In this document: one piece after another, positions 47,417 through 57,064 of the stretch | How the letters are laid out: each line of letters starts with the position of its first letter | How positions within the stretch are numbered: the stretch's first letter is position 1 | Origin: Algoriphagus aestuariicola | GTDB taxonomy: Bacteria; Bacteroidota; Bacteroidia; Cytophagales; Cyclobacteriaceae | Direction: 5' to 3' | Length of the DNA stretch: 64,000 nucleotides | NCBI RefSeq assembly: GCF_017254835.1 | Contig: NZ_JAFKCW010000002.1 | Location: 540,496-604,495 of the forward strand | The notes under the pieces: model-generated | Database searches by the model: none | Told to the model about the DNA's origin: nothing | Seen by the model: only the letters and a program-made list of their open reading frames with translations | Program-made: the position numbers and the translations under genes

Positions 47417-48541
47417 CTAGTGGATCACTTGATCCAGATGCTGCCAAATGTCACGCATCAGCAAAAATGGCACAAGCGCATCTCCCCCCGAACTCCCCAT
47501 CCTGACAATAACCAGGTTCTCTGAAGGGATCACCATCAAAAACTGCCCGTTTTTCCCCATCGCCTGATACATATCCGCTGGAGCTTGAGGAATGAGAGAG
47601 CCAGGGATAGTTGCCTGCGATCCGGGAACCATGAAGGATGCCTTTCCATTGAGCCAGGTCAGATAGCCATAGCTCAGGTTGAGACCTTGGGAGGTTTGGC
47701 TCATTCCATCAAAATAATCACCCGACCAAATCTGGTCTCCAGCCCAGTTTCCCCCTGCCAGCATCAGCAGCCCAAACCTGGCAAACGATCTCGGGGTGGA
47801 GTAAAAGACATTGTTAAACCCAGTCTGCTGCCAAAAGCCATCCATCCCTATCCTATCCCCTAGGCTTTCCTCGAAAAAACTTTGGTAATCCTTTCCCGAG
47901 GCGTTTTCCACCACGCGCTCCAGCAGCGTATAGGTCGCGTTGTGATAGCTCCAGCGGGTACCGGGCTTTGCCAAAAACTTGAGGTTTTCAGGTGCTGGGT
48001 CATCCAGATTTTCCACGTCGTCGTCTATCCCGGTTGTCAGCGTCAGGTGGTGAATGAGCTGGATGTCGCGCTCCTGGTCTAGTGGCATGGCGGTCCAACC
48101 TTCGCCAAGGTACTGTTGCGAACGGTCACTGGTCTTCAGCATACTTTTCTCTTGTGCGATACCGACCAAAGCCGCCGTCAGCGTCTTTCCCGCAGATGCC
48201 CAGTACCAATAGGAATTTTGATCCATCGCACCAGCCCCTGTCAGTTTAGCTCCCCAATATTCTTCCACGACAATCTTGCCGTTTTTCAGAATAATAAATG
48301 CCCGAGTGTCTTGGGTAGGAAGCCAGGCCAAAAGCTCAGCCAAAGCGGCTCGATCCCAATCCAGATCTTCCAGGGGCATATTCTCCCAAGTCGAAGAGCC
48401 GCTGGGAGGAAAATAGAGCGTTGGGGAAGGACTTGGCTTTTGGGCCTCGGCACAGCCAAAAGCCAAAAACACCCAGCATCCCAATAAGATTTTACAGTGA
48501 GAAAATCTTCTTATGAAAAGAATGCTGGCACTTTTGCTCAT
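47417..48541 (-). CDS. Class C beta-lactamase-like serine hydrolase lipoprotein
   Basis: 374 residues. The signal ends in a lipobox, LAFGC (Cys30), so it should be lipid-anchored. The nucleophile motif is SAGK (Ser116-x-x-Lys119), and the second motif YHN (in RWSYHNATY) gives the Tyr-x-Asn of penicillin-recognising enzymes. Families of this type range from esterases to D-aminopeptidases; beta-lactam resistance is not implied. Its start overlaps the S10 peptidase stop by four bases, so both are one transcript. Confidence 0.87.
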   Translation of the reverse strand: MSKSASILFIRRFSHCKILLGCWVFLAFGCAEAQKPSPSPTLYFPPSGSSTWENMPLEDLDWDRAALAELLAWLPTQDTRAFIILKNGKIVVEEYWGAKLTGAGAMDQNSYWYWASAGKTLTAALVGIAQEKSMLKTSDRSQQYLGEGWTAMPLDQERDIQLIHHLTLTTGIDDDVENLDDPAPENLKFLAKPGTRWSYHNATYTLLERVVENASGKDYQSFFEESLGDRIGMDGFWQQTGFNNVFYSTPRSFARFGLLMLAGGNWAGDQIWSGDYFDGMSQTSQGLNLSYGYLTWLNGKASFMVPGSQATIPGSLIPQAPADMYQAMGKNGQFLMVIPSENLVIVRMGSSGGDALVPFLLMRDIWQHLDQVIH

Positions 48542-50046
48542 TTTCTTAGGGTATCCGAGACAAATTTTTTCAGGTCGTCCCTGAAAAGCTTGGCGGATGG
48601 CAAATGGGTATACATCATGTGTCCGGCCTCATAGTAAGTCATGATGACCCTTTCCGTGGCAGACTTTGGCAAGTCAAGATGGGCGATAGAATGCTCTACC
48701 CCATAGAACACAGTAGCCAAATCATAGTAACCATTCATGATCAGAACCTTGACATTGGGATCTTTGCTCAGGGCATCAGCCATGTCGGGCAGGGTGGTCA
48801 CAGCTGCATCGGCTCCCCAGAAGTTGTTGCCCTGGTGCTTCCAATCCCATTTAAATCCATCCTTTGAGTAAGCGGAAGTTGCATACAGCAAATCCTTGCT
48901 CACTCCTAGGCTACCGTGAAAATAGTCCAGAAATGCCATCGTATAGGCAGGGGAAATCGCGTCACTTTGTGGGTCGGTAAACGCATTCATTGACATAGGG
49001 TCAATGTTCATCCCTTTGTACCTGGAGTCCAATCTGCCTACCGTTTCTCCTGTGCTGCGAAGCAGTTCCTGAAAATACTCTCCCGCGTCGAGCTTAAGGT
49101 TGGCGCGCTTCCAAGTCTCTGCGGAAATCCCGGTGTAATCCTGGAGTTTTTGCGCGACTGCGTTTTTCTCTTCCTCCGAAATCCTGTTGCCCTTGAAAAG
49201 CGCCGGGGTATAGTGGTTTTCCGTGAAGCTTCTTACCTCATCCACGAAGCTCGGCAGGTCTGCGCCCTTGTTGGCTACTTTGTCATGATACCAGCTGGTG
49301 GCCGCCATGGTGGGCAGGTAGGCTATGTAGGACAAATCTTCGTTAGGCGCAAAAAACAAGGAACGCAGGTCAAAGACCGCAGATACCATGATGACCCCAT
49401 TTAGCGCATAGCCTCTATCCAAAAGATAGCTCATCACTCCGGCATTTCTGAAGGTCCCATAGCTTTCTCCCAGGATGTATTTCGGGGAATTAAGGCGATC
49501 ATGCGCTTTCAAAAACTGCATGATAAAAAGGCTGACGCTTCGGATATCCTGGTCTACTCCCCAGAAATTGGCCCCTTTGGCATCCCCTATAGGAACGCTT
49601 AGGCCCGTTCCCACCGGATCCATCATCACCACATCGGCGATGTCGAGGATTGAAAACTCGTTGTTGACCAATTGGTAGGGAGCGGCTTGGTTATAATTCG
49701 GATCGTCTACCACTATTCTTTTTGGGCCCATGATGCCCATGTGAAGCCAATAGGAAGATGAGCCGGGTCCCCCATTATAAGCGAAGATAATAGGTCTATC
49801 CTTCTCGGGATTTTCCTTGAAATAGGCGGTGAAGCCAAACAAGGCAATCGGCTTGTTATTCTCATCCTTGAGTTCCATAGTTCCCGCCTTGGCGTTAAGG
49901 TTGATCACCTTACCATCGATGGTCACAGATTGCTTGGATTCAAATACCTGGGCTTTGGGTAGCGGGTCCGGTGATGTGTCATTTTTCTCTTGGGCGAAAG
50001 AAAAAGTAGCGATAAACAGAAAAACTAGGAAAAATCTGATTTTCAT
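48538..50046 (-). CDS. Secreted peptidase of family S10 (serine carboxypeptidase-like)
   Basis: 502 residues with a Sec signal peptide (to about FSFAQ). Alpha/beta-hydrolase fold: oxyanion NGGPGSSS (91-98), nucleophile Ser195 in GESYGTFR, the Asp in VLIMNGYYDLAT and the His in YEAGHMMYTH near the C-terminus. Removes amino acids from peptide C-termini outside the cytoplasm. Together with the lipoprotein hydrolase downstream and an amidohydrolase upstream it forms a small set of exported hydrolases. Confidence 0.92.
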   Translation of the reverse strand: MKIRFFLVFLFIATFSFAQEKNDTSPDPLPKAQVFESKQSVTIDGKVINLNAKAGTMELKDENNKPIALFGFTAYFKENPEKDRPIIFAYNGGPGSSSYWLHMGIMGPKRIVVDDPNYNQAAPYQLVNNEFSILDIADVVMMDPVGTGLSVPIGDAKGANFWGVDQDIRSVSLFIMQFLKAHDRLNSPKYILGESYGTFRNAGVMSYLLDRGYALNGVIMVSAVFDLRSLFFAPNEDLSYIAYLPTMAATSWYHDKVANKGADLPSFVDEVRSFTENHYTPALFKGNRISEEEKNAVAQKLQDYTGISAETWKRANLKLDAGEYFQELLRSTGETVGRLDSRYKGMNIDPMSMNAFTDPQSDAISPAYTMAFLDYFHGSLGVSKDLLYATSAYSKDGFKWDWKHQGNNFWGADAAVTTLPDMADALSKDPNVKVLIMNGYYDLATVFYGVEHSIAHLDLPKSATERVIMTYYEAGHMMYTHLPSAKLFRDDLKKFVSDTLRK

Positions 50047-50196
50047 GCTGTTTAGATTTAAGGTAAATGGATTGGTTTAATCGACCGTAGGAGCGCACTA
50101 AGAACTAGTCAGTCAGGGATTGCTGGCGATTGGTACAGAGTTCCCGTTCCACCTTCTGCGACACTGCCTATTGCCCACTTCCTGCTGCGCACTGAA

Positions 50197-51474
50197 CTAC
50201 TGCTTATATACTTTTCCTTCCTTCATGACAAAATTGACATCCTTCATCACTTTGATATCCTCGTCTGGATTTCCGGAGACAGCAATGATGTCGGCGATCT
50301 TACCTGCTTCGATCGTCCCTAGTTTCGCTTCAATTCCCAAAAGCTGCGCGGCATTCAAAGTGGCCGCCTGAATGGCTTCCAGATTTGGCATCCCGACTTC
50401 GGTCATATAAAGGAACTCCCGATAGTTTTCCCCATGAGGAAATACACCTGCATCCGTCCCGAAGGCTATCTTCACTCCTTTTTTGTAGGCCCTTCCAAAA
50501 GTCTCCTGGATCTGGGCTCCGATCTGCATGGCTTTGTCCCTCACCACGGGCGGATAGTAGCCGGGAATTTTTGCGTATTCAGCGGCTGACATGCCTGCCG
50601 TCACAGTTGGCACATACCACGTCCCGGCTTCAATCATCATTTCCATCGTTTCCTCCGACATCATTGTGCCATGCTCGATCGAGTGTATTCCAGCTTTCAC
50701 GGCTCGCTTCATTCCTTCATCCCCATGGGCATGGGCCGCCACATGGATACCGAAGTCCTTGGCTGTACGCACCACTGCATCCAATTCATCCTGCTGAAAC
50801 TGGGGCGCGGATCCGTCGCGAGCGACAGAAAGTACGCCACCAGTAGCCGTAACTTTGATTACATCGGACCCATACTTTACGGCTTGGCGCACGGCTTTTC
50901 GGGCATCGGCATCTCCATTGATTACCCCCTCATCCGGACCCGGGTCACGCATCAGGTCACGCCTCACTCCGTTGGTCGGATCGGCATGGCCTCCCGTGGG
51001 GGCGATAGACTTGCCTGCGGTGTAAATTCTCGGGCCTACGACCAAGCCGCTGTTGATGGCATTTCGAAGGGCAATATTCACTCCCGAACCGCCGAGATCA
51101 CGAACGGTGGTAAAACCAGACATCAGGGTGATTTTGGCATAGGGCAATGCCTTGTATGCGACATCGGCTTCATTATCCCTGAAGCCGTCCACGTAGCGGG
51201 TAGGACTGGTCTGACTCTCAATGTGGACGTGCATGTCCATCAGGCCTGGCATGACGGTTGATCCCTTCAGATCTATCGTCTTATCCCCCTCCCCTCCATT
51301 TTGGTATCCAGCGGATACGGAAAGGATTTTGTCCCCTTCGACGACTATGGTTTGCTCGGTGAGGACTTTTTTGGTTTTGACATCGATAAGACGTCCGGCA
51401 TGGAGGTATGTTTTTTGGCCGTAGGCCGTAAGGCAAAGCAAAAGTGCTGCCCCCGACAGTAAAGTTTTCTTCAT
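50197..51474 (-). CDS. Exported amidohydrolase (Xaa-Pro dipeptidase/imidazolonepropionase-like)
   Basis: 425 residues from the ATG at 51474, which starts a signal peptide (MKKTLLSGAALLLCLTAYG). Metal-dependent hydrolase fold: GLMDMHVHIE (His-x-His), the carbamate-type lysine region VIKVTATGG, HAHGDEGM, SIEHGTMM, and FGTDAGVFPHG with the final Asp. The organisation matches the organophosphate-acid-anhydrolase/prolidase branch of secreted amidohydrolases. The natural substrate is probably a peptide-like amide. Confidence 0.87.
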   Translation of the reverse strand: MKKTLLSGAALLLCLTAYGQKTYLHAGRLIDVKTKKVLTEQTIVVEGDKILSVSAGYQNGGEGDKTIDLKGSTVMPGLMDMHVHIESQTSPTRYVDGFRDNEADVAYKALPYAKITLMSGFTTVRDLGGSGVNIALRNAINSGLVVGPRIYTAGKSIAPTGGHADPTNGVRRDLMRDPGPDEGVINGDADARKAVRQAVKYGSDVIKVTATGGVLSVARDGSAPQFQQDELDAVVRTAKDFGIHVAAHAHGDEGMKRAVKAGIHSIEHGTMMSEETMEMMIEAGTWYVPTVTAGMSAAEYAKIPGYYPPVVRDKAMQIGAQIQETFGRAYKKGVKIAFGTDAGVFPHGENYREFLYMTEVGMPNLEAIQAATLNAAQLLGIEAKLGTIEAGKIADIIAVSGNPDEDIKVMKDVNFVMKEGKVYKQ

Positions 51475-51630
51475 AAGGTCTAAGGATTGATGGTTGATGC
51501 TAGTCAAGATAGCCGATAAATCGAGCATTGAAAAACCGGCTGAAAAAAATGCCCTCGCTTTTCCGCTAATCTCGGGTGCTGGAAATAATAAGGCATTCGG
51601 TACTTAGGCATGGCCCGAATGTGTTGAATC

Positions 51631-52038
51631 TTACAGCAAGGCTTCTCCAGGCTTCAACTGGTAGCAGCGCTCATGGGGCTTAAAGCCCAGCTTTTTGTAA
51701 AACGGCTCTGCGTCCTCAGCGGCAAACAGAATTAAGCGGGCTTCGGGCGACATGTTACGCGCAAACTGGAGCATGCTTCTGCCTATGCCTTGACCCTGAT
51801 ACGCCTTGGCAACCGCCAAATCAGCAACAAAACACCGATAGCAGAAATCGGAAAGGCCCCTGAATAACCCAACCAAGCGACCATCAAGTCTGGCGCTGAT
51901 CAGAAGATTGGATCCTTCGAGCATCCTTTTGAGGTGTTCGGGATTGTCCATCGGCCTTCTCAAACCCAAGCCTGAGTCCTCTAGGATAAAAATATACTCT
52001 TCCAGAGTAAGTCCCGTGTCCACCTGAATAGTAACCAT
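51631..52038 (-). CDS. GNAT-family N-acetyltransferase
   Basis: 135 residues. LAVAKAYQGQGIGRSMLQFA contains the acetyl-CoA loop QGQGIG, and the C-terminal FAAEDAEPFYKKLGFKPHE is the usual motif B. The N-terminal half contains RLDGRLVGLFRG, a typical beta2-beta3 hairpin. Substrate unknown. It lies 23 bases downstream of another small GNAT gene on the same strand. Confidence 0.85.
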   Translation of the reverse strand: MVTIQVDTGLTLEEYIFILEDSGLGLRRPMDNPEHLKRMLEGSNLLISARLDGRLVGLFRGLSDFCYRCFVADLAVAKAYQGQGIGRSMLQFARNMSPEARLILFAAEDAEPFYKKLGFKPHERCYQLKPGEALL

Positions 52039-52061
52039 AGCTCAAGCAACTAGGGGTTGAT

Positions 52062-52343
52062 TCAATTTAAGACATCCTGAAGATCTGGTCTTTTTTCAAA
52101 GGTCGCCTTGGCAAAAGGACAAAGTGGAATCACTTTGACCCCCTCTTTGCGGACAAAGTCCACCAAGGCTTCGAGCATTTTCACACCGGCACCTTTTCCC
52201 TTTAAGCTTTCATCCACTTCCGTGTGCTCGATGATCATCCGCTTTGGGCCTGCCATCACGTAGACCATTTCGGCAATGCGTGCTGAGTCTTGTTCAACAA
52301 AAAAGGAGCCTCTACGTCCGTCGGACTGATGTTGGATATTCAT
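52062..52343 (-). CDS. Small GNAT domain protein (YjdJ/COG2388 type)
   Basis: 93 residues. IIEHTEVDESLKGKGAGVKM and the ending LCPFAKATFEKRPDLQDVL are the conserved blocks of the minimal N-acetyltransferases of COG2388, which bind acetyl-CoA in a shortened fold. Function in cells is not known. Adjacent on the same strand to a second GNAT gene. Confidence 0.9.
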   Translation of the reverse strand: MNIQHQSDGRRGSFFVEQDSARIAEMVYVMAGPKRMIIEHTEVDESLKGKGAGVKMLEALVDFVRKEGVKVIPLCPFAKATFEKRPDLQDVLN

Positions 52344-52445
52344 GTAAAAATCTTTTTTATTTCTTGCGATTAAATTCTAGTGTCCCAGCCAAATATCCGC
52401 TGAGGCGGTTTTTTGGGCGTATTTTCGTGCCTGCCTGCCCCACGT

Positions 52446-52865
52446 TCAAGTCTCTGTCCTTCCGGTCACCAGCTTGTCATAGACTTCGTCGACAGGCTCC
52501 CAAAGTTCGATACTATGCCCATCTGGATCTAGGATATGGACAAACTTCCCGTATTCGTAGGTTTCTATCTCATCCAGAATAGTCACCCCTTCGGCTCTTA
52601 GCTCCTCCACCAATTCAAGCAGATTCTCCACACGATAGTTGATCATGAAGTCCTTTTCGGAGGGTTTGAAGTAGGTAGTATCGTCCTTCATGGGTGACCA
52701 TTGGGAAAAGCCCTTTTTCGTAGGATCTTCACTGCTTCTCCATTCAAAGGTAGTCCCATACTTGTCCGTATTCAGTCCCAGGTGTTTGTGATACCAAGAC
52801 TTTGTTGCCTCGGGGTCTTTTACCTTAAAAAAGATACCTCCAATTCCAGTCGCGCGCTTTTTCAT
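52446..52865 (-). CDS. VOC-family (glyoxalase/dioxygenase superfamily) protein
   Basis: 139 residues with two beta-alpha-beta-beta-beta repeats. ATGIGGIFFKVKDPEATKSWY opens the first one and GKFVHILDPDGHSIELWEP closes the second, with the final Glu in the usual metal-ligand place; the first His ligand is not obvious. The enzyme activity is unknown. It follows kdsB by 10 bases on the same strand, so they may be co-transcribed. Confidence 0.88.
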   Translation of the reverse strand: MKKRATGIGGIFFKVKDPEATKSWYHKHLGLNTDKYGTTFEWRSSEDPTKKGFSQWSPMKDDTTYFKPSEKDFMINYRVENLLELVEELRAEGVTILDEIETYEYGKFVHILDPDGHSIELWEPVDEVYDKLVTGRTET

Positions 52866-52875
52866 AGCCTTAGGT

Positions 52876-53610
52876 TTACAAAATGCTCTTCAGGAAATTT
52901 CTAGCCCTTTCCAAGTCTTCCTTGGTATCTATCGCAATTGCCTGATGCTCGGTCTCAACCATTTTGATCTTGATGCCCCGCTCGATCAGTCTAAGTTGTT
53001 CCAACATTTCGATTTGCTCCAATCTACCCTTGGGCCAGGAAGTGAAATCCAATAAAAGCTCCCGTATGTAGGCGTACACCCCCACGTGCTTCCAATAGAA
53101 AATATCCTCCGTGCGCTCACGGTTGAATGGAATGGGCGATCTGGAGAAATATATCGCGTTTTTCTTTTCATCCAGCACGACTTTTACCGTATTGGGATTG
53201 TAGGCCTCATCCTCGGAAATCTTGCACATCAGAGAGGCCATCTTTACCTTTGGGCGTTCAAAGGCCGACACCAGGTCCTTTAGGGACTTGGGATCTTGAA
53301 AGGGCTCATCTCCCTGCACGTTGACAATTAGGTCCGCATCCACAGTTTCCAAAGCTTCCGCAATCCGGTCAGAACCGCTCTGGTGGGTCTTTTTGCTCAT
53401 AAAGACATTTCCACCCAAGTCAAGAATCTGCCTCTCGATTTCCTTGTGGTCAGTCACCACCCATACTTCATCGAATACCCCGGTAGCAACAGAGCTCACA
53501 TAGGTCCTTTGTATCACTGAGATTCCACCAAGATCCTGAATCAACTTTGCGGGAAGCCGAGTTGACGCATATCGTGCCGGGATAAGTGCTGCTGTTTTCA
53601 TTTTGCTCAA
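52876..53610 (-). CDS. kdsB: CMP-KDO synthetase (3-deoxy-manno-octulosonate cytidylyltransferase)
   Basis: 244 residues. ALIPARYASTRLPAKLI, VNVQGDEPF and the central HVGVYAYIRELL are diagnostic for KdsB. It activates KDO with CTP for the lipopolysaccharide inner core in the cytoplasm. It confirms an LPS-bearing Gram-negative host. First gene of a transcript that continues into the VOC gene. Confidence 0.96.
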   Translation of the reverse strand: MSKMKTAALIPARYASTRLPAKLIQDLGGISVIQRTYVSSVATGVFDEVWVVTDHKEIERQILDLGGNVFMSKKTHQSGSDRIAEALETVDADLIVNVQGDEPFQDPKSLKDLVSAFERPKVKMASLMCKISEDEAYNPNTVKVVLDEKKNAIYFSRSPIPFNRERTEDIFYWKHVGVYAYIRELLLDFTSWPKGRLEQIEMLEQLRLIERGIKIKMVETEHQAIAIDTKEDLERARNFLKSIL

Positions 53611-54036
53611 TATAGATGGAAAATAAAGAAAAAAGCCAAATTGGAACTTGCCTGCAAAAGGCTACTTCACAAAATGGCACCTATGTAGAAAACGTCACTG
53701 TAGTTTAAACTATCGTTTTTTAAAGTCAAGCACCTCAACGGAATTGCCTTGATTTACCGATTTGCATCTCAGGCCTCTTCAGCTCGATGAACCAAATATA
53801 TAGAAAATCAGGATTTGGAAAACTGACCCTTTTCGCAGCAAAGTCTTTTTGGCAGTATCCAAGGGATTCCATCAGCCGCTTCCATTATCTTGAGAAGCTT
53901 TTCGGGTTTCCTTGAAATGAAGAACCAGCCCTTGCGCGAATTGTTTGCTCTTCGCTGGATGCAAAAAAGAAATACCCGAAATCAGCGTTTGCTGAATCCG
54001 GGTATTTTGCACTAAAAACTTCCGTAAAGTTTCTGA
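53611..54036. other. Non-coding gap with an operon terminator
   Basis: Only the terminator at 53971-54006 is recognised. The rest (53611-53960) contains no convincing frame, repeat or RNA. Confidence 0.55.
53971..54006 (-). terminator. Strong terminator of the SusC-to-propeller operon
   Basis: AATACCCG/CGGGTATT outer stem and TCAGC/GCTGA inner stem, followed by a T-rich tract on the minus strand (TTCTTTTTT). It lies 31 bases after the last gene and is the only terminator found in the 54-64 kb cluster. Confidence 0.88.
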
Positions 54037-55995
54037 TCAGGGCCTGTAAGACCACAAGTCTGTACCCCGTTTAAAAAACAGCGTCCCGTCTTTGCCCATT
54101 ACCAGCAGTGCCGCGTCCTTGGCGAGTTGGGTAAGTTCCATCGTATTGGGATTTAGCTTAAATAGCTTTTCCCAATCTGTCCCGTAGATATTCCCATCCG
54201 GATGAAGCACCAGAAATGCGCTCCTCCAGATATGGCTTTTGAAGGGTGGAAAATCATACAGTTTCCTCGTTGACAGCACTTTTCTTCCCTTGGGGTCAAA
54301 AATAAAAAGGGTGCCATCTCCCATTCCCCAAATATTGCCATCCGGCCCTTTGATAAACCCCGTCAAAGCAGAAGCACCCTCTACAGGAACCGTTTCAAAC
54401 AGGGTCTTCCCCGAACTAGGATCCCATCCGAACAATTTGGCTTCCTTGGTTTCGGGGGCTTTGCCCAGTCCTCCGGAAATGGTCGTCCCACCTAGGACAT
54501 AGTCACCAACAAATGCCAAAGCTGCGATGGACTGCTTTTCAATTGGACTATCGAAAAATTTCAGCTCTTCCCTAACCAAATCGTAGGTTGCCATTGCCCC
54601 GCCCAACTTGCCGTATTCTGGGATCATTCCAAAGACCACCAGTTGACGTTCGGGGATGCTCACCTGCGCAAAGGAACGGCTTTGTCCCTCGAGTTGCCCG
54701 AGAAATTTGGGATTGCCCTCCTTCGGCTTCCATTCGCCTTTGGTATTAAAGACATAAAACTTGCCCTTGGGGTAAACGCCAAAAAATAGCTGATCCCCCT
54801 GCACCGACATCGCCTCAGTCTGGTCTAGACCTGGCAAAAAGGTATGGCTTCCAGTCCTTGGATCAAAAGTAGCGTTACCGCCAGCGAGATAGCCTCCCGA
54901 CCAGATCTTCCCGTCCGGAGCGGTGAGCAAAGAGTGAATCGGAATCGGCTGGGGCGGAATCTGCAGCTTGGTTTTGTCCAGGGAATCGTCAGAGGGATCA
55001 TAGGAATAAAGATTTGCCCCTGAGGTCAAAAACATAATCTTTCCATTATCAGTAATTTGAAAAGCATTCGCTGTACCAACACTTTCACCCAAGACAGTTG
55101 CTGAGGATTCGCTTGTCGAAGGATCAAAGCGCCGAAGCTCAGACTTCGCAGTATAGTAAACAGCATCCCCCGAAGCTGCTCCGGCGATTGCCCTCATGTC
55201 CATTCCTTCGATTTCCTGCTCAAACTCCCGAGTCTTGAGGTTGTAAACCAAAGTGATGCTTCCGTTCGTTATCAGGGCGAATAGCCGATCATTGCCGTCT
55301 TTTCCAGGCACTATTTCCAAGCCATAGACAAACTCATAGCTCCTAAACTTCTCCGGAAGCAATTCCTTTTTCTCCCCGGTCTTTGGATTGATTTCTATCA
55401 AGTGCGCCTGTGACCCCACTCCCGCATAGAGCAATCCTGTTTTGGGGTAAAAAGCCAGGCTTCGCACGTAGTTTTCCTTTTCTACCAAAGCTCCCTTGCC
55501 CACGTCAGAAAAACCGTCCTCGGGATGATATCTGAAGACGCGGCAACCGGGGTAAGTAGCTCCAAAAACCTCCCCATCCTTGCCGGGAGTAAGGCTCCAA
55601 AGGTAGGTTTCACCTTCCAGGGCTACACCCAGATCCTTGACCGCCTGAGTGCCAGGTTGGTGTGCAAAAAGACTTCCGTTAGCGCCCGGGGCATAGAGTG
55701 TTCCGTCCGAGGACTGCGCCAAGTCCCACGCTCCATCTGCCTTTGGAAGAGGCTGATCCAACACCAGTTTTTTGGTTTTGACATCATAGCCCAAGAGATG
55801 GGCAGGCTCTCCCCTGACTACGGTATACACCAGATCATTGCCGTTTTTGTCCTTGGCAAAGACCGATCCCTGAATCATGGAGGCGAAAAGCTGCGGACCG
55901 TGATTGGTAAAGCGGGTGGTATCAACCTGTCCTAAACTCATAAATGAGACACCCACTGATAAAATATTGAATATAAATAGTTTAACAATCTTCAT
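54037..55995 (-). CDS. Secreted beta-propeller-like protein, function unknown
   Basis: 652 residues with a signal peptide (ending near FMSLGQ). The body is made of many repeats of about 40-50 residues with GKDGxxF/Y, DGKIWSGG, DGNIWGMGDG and PDGNIYG motifs, as in SMP-30/gluconolactonase-like or Vgb-like propellers; at least ten blades' worth of repeats suggests two propellers. No catalytic site is evident. The last gene of the operon, 4 bases after the aldolase gene; its role may be binding or hydrolysis of the substrate or a lactone intermediate, which is only an inference. Confidence 0.7.
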   Translation of the reverse strand: MKIVKLFIFNILSVGVSFMSLGQVDTTRFTNHGPQLFASMIQGSVFAKDKNGNDLVYTVVRGEPAHLLGYDVKTKKLVLDQPLPKADGAWDLAQSSDGTLYAPGANGSLFAHQPGTQAVKDLGVALEGETYLWSLTPGKDGEVFGATYPGCRVFRYHPEDGFSDVGKGALVEKENYVRSLAFYPKTGLLYAGVGSQAHLIEINPKTGEKKELLPEKFRSYEFVYGLEIVPGKDGNDRLFALITNGSITLVYNLKTREFEQEIEGMDMRAIAGAASGDAVYYTAKSELRRFDPSTSESSATVLGESVGTANAFQITDNGKIMFLTSGANLYSYDPSDDSLDKTKLQIPPQPIPIHSLLTAPDGKIWSGGYLAGGNATFDPRTGSHTFLPGLDQTEAMSVQGDQLFFGVYPKGKFYVFNTKGEWKPKEGNPKFLGQLEGQSRSFAQVSIPERQLVVFGMIPEYGKLGGAMATYDLVREELKFFDSPIEKQSIAALAFVGDYVLGGTTISGGLGKAPETKEAKLFGWDPSSGKTLFETVPVEGASALTGFIKGPDGNIWGMGDGTLFIFDPKGRKVLSTRKLYDFPPFKSHIWRSAFLVLHPDGNIYGTDWEKLFKLNPNTMELTQLAKDAALLVMGKDGTLFFKRGTDLWSYRP

Positions 55996-55999
55996 TATT

Positions 56000-57064
56000 C
56001 TAGACTTTATTCTGTTTTAAAAATTCCCGGACGAAGGCGTCGTCGTTGAGGTGGGGATAGGCTGCGTGTACGCGACTGATTTCCCCAGCTTGTCCCGAAG
56101 AAAGAACTTCATCTGGATTTAGACACCAGATCCCTTTCAGCAGTCCCTGTCTCCTGAGCATTTCATGCATACCCGGAATACATCCATGAAAGTGATGCGC
56201 GGGATCAAACATGGCTGCGTTCACATCCGTCACCTCGATCCCCTTGCTGAGGAGTCTAGCCCAATCTGCACCTGAGCCACTTTTTTTGCAGGCTTTGACC
56301 TCGGCCAAAAGCTCGACTGCCTTCTGGGTGTACACCGCCCAATGGCCGAGTAGCCCGCCTACGAACTCTTTTTCCACCACCTTTCCCTCCAACTCAAATC
56401 TGTAAGTGGTCAAGAGGTCGGCGACGATATTGTCATCATTGCCAGTATACATCGCGATGGAGTCCCTGCGACTGCTTTCGGCCACGGCGCGCATCACATC
56501 GAGGGTCTGATAGCGATTGAAAGAGGCACATTTGATCGCCTCCACGTTGTCTATTTCGGCAAACTCCCTCCAGAATCCGTAGGAAAAAATCCGACCTCCC
56601 ACGGAGGGCTGAAGGTAAAAGCCAAAAACCGGAATAATCGCCGCAACTTCTCTTACCCTATCAAGAATCGCCTCCTCCGCCCAGCCCTGCAATCCTCCCA
56701 TGCTCAGCAAACCCATATTGTAGCCGTAGTCCAAGGCTAGATTTGCCTCTTTTTTCGCTTGGTCAGTTGGGCCGCAGATGCCTGCAACCTTCAGAAAGGG
56801 ACGATCCAGTCTGGCCGATTCCACCTCCTCGGCTGCCCACTTCAATACCGTTTCAAATAAGTCTACACCTGGATCTCGGATCTCAAATTGCGTGGAGTGA
56901 ACGCCTACCGCAATTCCTCCAGCTCCACTAGCCATATAATAGCGGCTGAGTTGTCTTTGACGCACTTCATCTATCTTACGCTCAGGTGTCAGGGCCAAAG
57001 GATGGGCGGGAATCACCGTACCGGCATGCAGATGCTGTATTAAGTCTTCGCTTAGTCTTCTCAT
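56000..57064 (-). CDS. DapA/NAL-superfamily lyase (class I aldolase)
   Basis: 354 residues, longer than the usual 290-310 for DHDPS-type enzymes because of a C-terminal extension. Schiff-base lysine Lys178 in NVEAIKCASF (canonical GIKEAS) and Tyr150 in FGFYLQP (canonical LYNxP) are in the right places; GGIAVGVHSTQF replaces the usual GTTGE motif. It should cleave or form a 2-keto-3-deoxy-acid type compound. Its start overlaps the SDR gene stop by one base, which points to action in the same pathway. Confidence 0.82.
   Translation of the reverse strand: MRRLSEDLIQHLHAGTVIPAHPLALTPERKIDEVRQRQLSRYYMASGAGGIAVGVHSTQFEIRDPGVDLFETVLKWAAEEVESARLDRPFLKVAGICGPTDQAKKEANLALDYGYNMGLLSMGGLQGWAEEAILDRVREVAAIIPVFGFYLQPSVGGRIFSYGFWREFAEIDNVEAIKCASFNRYQTLDVMRAVAESSRRDSIAMYTGNDDNIVADLLTTYRFELEGKVVEKEFVGGLLGHWAVYTQKAVELLAEVKACKKSGSGADWARLLSKGIEVTDVNAAMFDPAHHFHGCIPGMHEMLRRQGLLKGIWCLNPDEVLSSGQAGEISRVHAAYPHLNDDAFVREFLKQNKV

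Noticed and set aside
47417-48541. Beta-lactam resistance gene
   Set aside because: SxxK and YxN motifs are shared by many esterases and peptidases of the same superfamily; position with an S10 peptidase suggests a peptide or ester substrate.
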